Source: Saccharothrix syringae (GTDB lineage: Bacteria; Actinomycetota; Actinomycetes; Mycobacteriales; Pseudonocardiaceae). From it: DNA of 64,000 nucleotides. The notes below the pieces were generated by a model. That model saw nothing but the letters and a program-made list of their open reading frames with translations, was not told the origin of the DNA and did no database searches. A program made the position numbers and the translations under genes. The DNA is taken from contig NZ_CP034550.1 of assembly GCF_009498035.1 (NCBI RefSeq), positions 682,001-746,000 on the forward strand, given 5' to 3'. Of the stretch, positions 60,079 through 64,000 are shown one piece after another. Numbering within the stretch: the stretch's first letter is position 1; the number at the start of each line of letters is the position of its first letter.

Positions 60079-63000
60079 GTGACCGAACCCGCCTACCTCC
60101 GCTTCCCTCACCTGCACGGCGAACTCGTCGCGTTCGTGGCCGAGGACGACGTGTGGCTCGCCCCGATCGCCGGCGGCCGGGCCTGGCGGGTGACCGCCGA
60201 CCAGGTGCCGGTGTCCTCCCCGCGCTTCGACCCGACCGGCACGCGGCTGGCCTGGACCAGCAGGCGGGACGGTGCGCCCGAGGTGCACCTGGCGCCGGTC
60301 GGGGGCGGCGCGGCCACCCGGCTCACCTACTGGGGCTCCTGGACCACCGGGGTGCGCGGCTGGACGTCGGGCGGCGAGGTCGTCGCGGTCACCTCCGCCG
60401 GCCAGGCGACCGCCAACCGGCAGTGGGCCCACGCCCTGCCCACCGACGGCGGCCCGGCGCGCCGGCTGCCGTTCGGCTGGGTCGACGACGTCTCGTTCGG
60501 CCCGGCGGGCCAGGTCGTCGTCACCTCCGTCTACGGCCGCGACCCCGCCTGGTGGAAGCGCTACCGCGGCGGCGCGGCGGGCAAGCTGTGGGTCGACGCC
60601 ACCGGCGACGGCGAGTTCACCCGCATCCTGCCCGAACTCACCTCCTCGCTGACCTCGCCGCTGTGGATCGGCGACCGGATCGCCTTCCTGTCCGACCACG
60701 AGGGCGTCGGCAGCCTCTACTCCGTCACACCGACGGGTGAAGACCTGCGCCGCCACACCGAGCAGGAGTTCTACGCGCGCCTCGCCACCACCGACGGCCG
60801 GCGGGTCGTCTGGCAGCACGCGGGCGAGCTGTGGCTCCTCGACGACCTCGACGGCGCCGCGCCCCGCCGGCTGGACATCGCCCTCGGCGGCCCCCGCACC
60901 GCCCGCCGCCCCCGCCACGTCACACCGCACCCCGACGACTTCGACCCGGACCGCACCGGCCGGGCGAGCGTGGTCGAGGTGCGCGGCACCGTGCACTGGG
61001 TGACCCACCGCGACGGCCCGGTCCGGGCGCTGGCCGAGCAGCCGGGCGTGCGAGCCCGCCTGCCGCGCGTGGTCGGCGACGGCGTCGTGTGGGTCACCGA
61101 CGCCGACGGCGAGGAGAGCCTGGAGTTCGCCCCGGTCGGCGGCGTCGAGCCGGGCAACGAACCGCGCCGGGTGGCCGTCGGCAGGCTCGGCCGGGTGCTG
61201 GAGCTGGCCGTCTCCCCGGACGGCCGCCGGCTCGCGGTCGCCACGCACGACGGCAGGCTGCTGCTGGTCGAGGTCGAGTCCGGCGAGGTGCGCGAGGTCC
61301 TGTCGGGGGCGAACCCGCACGTCAGCGACCTGGCCTTCGCCCCGGACTCGAACTGGCTGGCCTGGTCCCACCCCGGCCCGCGCCCGCTCCAGCACATCCG
61401 GATGACCAACACCACCGACCTGTCGGTCGTGGACGTCACGCCGCTGCGCTTCTCCGACTTCTCGCCCGCGTTCACCGAGGACGGCCGGTACCTGGCGTTC
61501 CTGTCGGTCCGCAGCTTCGACCCGGTCTACGACGCGCACGTGTTCGACCTGTCCTTCCCCACCGGCTGCCGCCCCTACCTGGTGCCGCTCGCGGCGACCA
61601 CGCCGTCGCCGTTCGACCCGCTGCGCCTGGGCCGCCCGGTCGGCGACGACCCGGCCGACAAGGACAAGGAGAAGGACGACGAGAACCCGATCACCGTGGT
61701 CGACCTGGACGGGTTGGCCGACCGCGTGGTGACCGTGCCCGTCGCCGCCGCCCGCTACGCCGGCCTCACCGCGGCCAAGGGCGGCCTGCTGTGGCTGCGC
61801 TCGTCGGTGCGCGGCGTGCTGGGCGACGGCCTGGCCGACGGCGGCCACCCGCCGCGCGCCGTGCTGGAGCGGTTCGACCTGGCCAAGTCGCGCACCGACG
61901 TGCTGGTCGACGGCGTGGACGCGTTCGCGGTGACCGGCGACGGCCAGCGGATGGTCGTCCAGGACGGCGACGACCTGCGGGTCGTGCCCGCCGACCGGAA
62001 GGTCGACGCGGAGGACACCGACTCGGTGGACGTGGACCTGTCCCGGGTGCGGGTGGTGGTCGACCGGGCGGCCGAGTGGCGGCAGGCGTACGCCGAGGCC
62101 GGCCGGCTCATGCGGGACAACTTCTGGCGCACCGACATGGGCGGCGTGGACTGGGCGGGCGTGCTGGAGCGCTACCGGCCCCTGGTGGACCGGCTCGGCA
62201 GCTACGCCGACCTGGTCGACCTGCTGTGGGAGGTGCAGGGCGAGCTGGGCACGTCCCACGCCTACGTCATCCCCTCCGGCAGCCCGCGCGGGCGGACCGT
62301 CGGCCTGCTCGGCGCCGACCTGGAGCGGGACGAGCACGGCGCGTGGCGCGTGCTGCGGGTCATCCCCGGCGAGACGTCGGACCCGGCGGCGCGGTCGCCG
62401 CTGGCCGCGCCCGGGGTCGCGGTGCGCGCCGGTGACGCGGTCGTGGCCGTGGACGGGCGGCAGGTCGACCCGGTGACCGGCCCCGCGCCGCTGCTGGTGG
62501 GCACGGCGGGCAAGCCGGTGGAGCTGACCGTGCGGCCGGGCGGCGGCGGCGAGCCGCGGCGCGTCGTGGTGGTGCCGCTGGCGGACGACGAGCCGCTGCG
62601 CTACCACGCGTGGGTGGCCGACCGGCGGGCCCGCGTGCACGAGCTGTCCGGCGGGCGCGTCGGGTACCTGCACGTGCCGGACATGACCGGCGCCGGCTGG
62701 GCGCAGCTGCACCGCGACCTGCGGGTGGAGCTGGCCCGCGAGGCGGTCGTGCTGGACGTGCGCGAGAACGGCGGCGGGCACACCTCCGAGCTGGTCGTGG
62801 AGAAGCTGGGGCGCCGGATCATCGGCTGGTCGGTGGCCCGCGGGTACACCACGGCCGACAGCTACCCCGGTGACGCGCCGCGCGGGCCCGTGGTGGCCAT
62901 CGCGGACGAGTTCGCCGGGTCGGACGGCGACATCGTGAACGTGGCGATCAAGGAGATGGGCATCGGGCCGGTGGTCGGCACCCGCACGTGGGGCGGGGTG

Positions 63001-63252
63001 ATCGGCATCGACATGAGGTACTCGCTGGTCGACGGGACGCTGGTGACCCAGCCCCGGTACGCGACGTGGTTCGCCGGGCCGGGGTGGGGCGTGGAGAACC
63101 ACGGCGTCGACCCGGACGTGGAGGTGGTGGTGACGCCGCAGGACCGGGTGGCCGGGCGCGACCCGCAGCTCGACACCGCGGTCCGGCTGGCCCTGGAGGC
63201 GCTGGAGGTGCGCCCGGCCGCGGTCCCGCCCGAGCTGCCGCCGCTCACCTGA
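60079..63252 (+). CDS. Tricorn-like protease
   Basis: 1057-aa cytosolic protease of the tricorn family (S41), which trims peptides from proteasome or other proteases. Two beta-propellers occupy about 1-330 and 330-660 (FPHLHGELVAFVAEDDVWL, SPRFDPTGTRLAW; later FAPDSNWLAWSHP, FTEDGRYLAFLSVRS). A helical C1 region follows with His in LGTSHAYVIP, a PDZ domain (about 740-850), and the C2 catalytic part: VLDVRENGGGHTSELVVEKL and Ser in FAGSDGDIVN. GTG 60079 has GAGAG just before. Tricorn genes are common in Streptomyces; the place between mazG and the lpqU position appears to be an insertion relative to mycobacteria. Confidence 0.95.
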   Translation: MTEPAYLRFPHLHGELVAFVAEDDVWLAPIAGGRAWRVTADQVPVSSPRFDPTGTRLAWTSRRDGAPEVHLAPVGGGAATRLTYWGSWTTGVRGWTSGGEVVAVTSAGQATANRQWAHALPTDGGPARRLPFGWVDDVSFGPAGQVVVTSVYGRDPAWWKRYRGGAAGKLWVDATGDGEFTRILPELTSSLTSPLWIGDRIAFLSDHEGVGSLYSVTPTGEDLRRHTEQEFYARLATTDGRRVVWQHAGELWLLDDLDGAAPRRLDIALGGPRTARRPRHVTPHPDDFDPDRTGRASVVEVRGTVHWVTHRDGPVRALAEQPGVRARLPRVVGDGVVWVTDADGEESLEFAPVGGVEPGNEPRRVAVGRLGRVLELAVSPDGRRLAVATHDGRLLLVEVESGEVREVLSGANPHVSDLAFAPDSNWLAWSHPGPRPLQHIRMTNTTDLSVVDVTPLRFSDFSPAFTEDGRYLAFLSVRSFDPVYDAHVFDLSFPTGCRPYLVPLAATTPSPFDPLRLGRPVGDDPADKDKEKDDENPITVVDLDGLADRVVTVPVAAARYAGLTAAKGGLLWLRSSVRGVLGDGLADGGHPPRAVLERFDLAKSRTDVLVDGVDAFAVTGDGQRMVVQDGDDLRVVPADRKVDAEDTDSVDVDLSRVRVVVDRAAEWRQAYAEAGRLMRDNFWRTDMGGVDWAGVLERYRPLVDRLGSYADLVDLLWEVQGELGTSHAYVIPSGSPRGRTVGLLGADLERDEHGAWRVLRVIPGETSDPAARSPLAAPGVAVRAGDAVVAVDGRQVDPVTGPAPLLVGTAGKPVELTVRPGGGGEPRRVVVVPLADDEPLRYHAWVADRRARVHELSGGRVGYLHVPDMTGAGWAQLHRDLRVELAREAVVLDVRENGGGHTSELVVEKLGRRIIGWSVARGYTTADSYPGDAPRGPVVAIADEFAGSDGDIVNVAIKEMGIGPVVGTRTWGGVIGIDMRYSLVDGTLVTQPRYATWFAGPGWGVENHGVDPDVEVVVTPQDRVAGRDPQLDTAVRLALEALEVRPAAVPPELPPLT

Positions 63253-63253
63253 T

Positions 63254-63279
63254 CGAGATCACCTGGGCGTGTGATCTCG
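63254..63279 (+). terminator. Terminator after the tricorn gene
   Basis: 9-bp perfect stem CGAGATCAC / GTGATCTCG with an 8-base loop, two bases after the stop codon. Part of the stem motif (CGAGATC) recurs at 63323. Confidence 0.85.
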
Positions 63280-63345
63280 CGGTGGTTGCGACCGCCGGTC
63301 CTTACCCGATCATGAGTAGCACGCGAGATCGGGGTCGGGGGTTCG

Positions 63346-64000
63346 GTGAGTCATCGTTTGTCGCCGCGTTCGGGGCGCGGGTGCTTCTTGGCGGTGGTGG
63401 TGCTGCCGCTCGCGGCGGCAGGCGGGGTCGCGGCGCTGGTGCTGGCGTTCCGGCAGCCCGACCCGGCGGCCGACCGGGCGGGCGGCGAGGTGGTCGTGAC
63501 GGCGCGGCCGACGCAGGTGAGCGCGCGGGCCGGCGTGCCGCCCGCACCGCTGACGCAGGCGGTCCTGTCCGAGGTGACGGGCGCGGTGACGGGCGCGCAG
63601 CCGGACCGCCGGGAGGTCCGCACCGGCGAGTGGCCGCCGACCCGCGGCCGGTGGCCCGGCGTGCTGCCCCGGTGGGGCGAGCCGTTCCGGCCGGACGGGT
63701 CGCCGCGCCCGGGGGGCGCCCCGCCGGTCCACGACGTGCTGCCGCCGATCGGCGAGGTGCTGCCGCCGGCGCCGGTGACCACGACGGTGGGCGGCGCGGT
63801 GCCGGACCCCACGTCGGCGGACCCCACGCAGGCGCCGACCACGCCGCCGGACCGGCCCACCTCCGCGCCGGTCGGGTCGACCGCGCCCGGCACGCCGACG
63901 ACCGAGCCCGGGACGGTGCCCGGCAACCCGCCCGGCGGCCCTTCCGGCAACCCGACGGGCGGCCCTTCCGGCACCGCGCCGGGGACGACACCCGGCACCC
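63346..64000 (+). CDS. Secreted protein with Pro/Thr/Gly-rich segment, cut by window edge (LpqU position)
   Basis: The first 218 codons are visible from GTG 63346 (GGGGTCGGGGG upstream). A basic start and hydrophobic signal or anchor (CFLAVVVLPLAAAGGVAALVLAF, in two overlapping parts) lead to about 60 ordinary residues (APLTQAVLSEVTGAVTG), then a Pro-rich and from about 135 a Thr/Pro/Gly-rich low-complexity stretch with TTPG, GNPPGGPSG repeats running off the edge. In M. tuberculosis lpqU, a lytic transglycosylase, follows mazG; this could be its N-terminus, but no catalytic domain is visible here. Confidence 0.7.
   Translation, partial: MSHRLSPRSGRGCFLAVVVLPLAAAGGVAALVLAFRQPDPAADRAGGEVVVTARPTQVSARAGVPPAPLTQAVLSEVTGAVTGAQPDRREVRTGEWPPTRGRWPGVLPRWGEPFRPDGSPRPGGAPPVHDVLPPIGEVLPPAPVTTTVGGAVPDPTSADPTQAPTTPPDRPTSAPVGSTAPGTPTTEPGTVPGNPPGGPSGNPTGGPSGTAPGTTPGT

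Overview
The window is very GC-rich, uses many GTG starts and G/C-ending codons, and carries actinobacterial hallmark genes (RpfB, Pmt, DivIVA-repeat proteins, a Ruc/FmdB-type Zn protein, a Glp-like MoeA). Gene content and order suggest an actinomycete, probably of the Pseudonocardiales (Saccharothrix/Actinosynnema/Lentzea-like). That placement is inference from content, not a database match.

The backbone closely follows a gene order I recall from Mycobacterium tuberculosis (about Rv0981 to Rv1022): HtrA/PepD, a two-component pair, moaB, mscL, a SAF protein, FmdB/Ruc, folate cyclo-ligase, galU, moeA/glp, rimJ, the Rv0996 membrane protein, pmt, rsmI, metG, tatD, rpfB, ksgA, ispE, acyl-AMP ligase, pth, rplY, prs, glmU, a TetR gene, mfd and mazG, ending in a secreted protein cut by the right edge where lpqU would be expected.

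Accessory genes interrupt this backbone. 11.7-22.9 kb holds a TetR/DUF4267 pair with twin operators, an imine-reductase-like enzyme and HxlR regulator, an EndoQ-UvrD fusion with a TTA codon at its domain junction, a streptogrisin-like protease, a membrane Ser/Thr kinase, an APC permease and an AsnC/Lrp regulator. 31.0-33.9 kb is a methionine importer operon (metNIQ) behind a SAM riboswitch and a short leader peptide. 37.4-42.7 kb has two DivIVA-domain repeat proteins flanking an acyl-AMP ligase, a DUF3626 gene and a broken acetyltransferase. 43.8-45.3 kb has a TM-helix channel-like protein and a PRC-barrel protein. 47.9-54.1 kb has a diguanylate cyclase, a hydrolase, a desaturase with its TetR regulator and tandem operators, and a sugar-dehydrogenase-like lipoprotein. 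A tricorn-type protease lies between mazG and the last gene. Two tRNAs are present, Ala(CGC) and Gln(TTG).

The intergenic DNA is rich in short-period tandem repeats: 14 bp after htrA, 14-15 bp after the SAF gene, 20 bp after tRNA-Ala, and two arrays of one 22-bp element (33.9-34.2 kb and 59.8-60.0 kb) built as inverted blocks. The strongest points for follow-up are the EndoQ-UvrD fusion, the riboswitch plus leader peptide before metN, the 22-bp arrays, the DivIVA-repeat pair and the Glp/GlpR-like pair.
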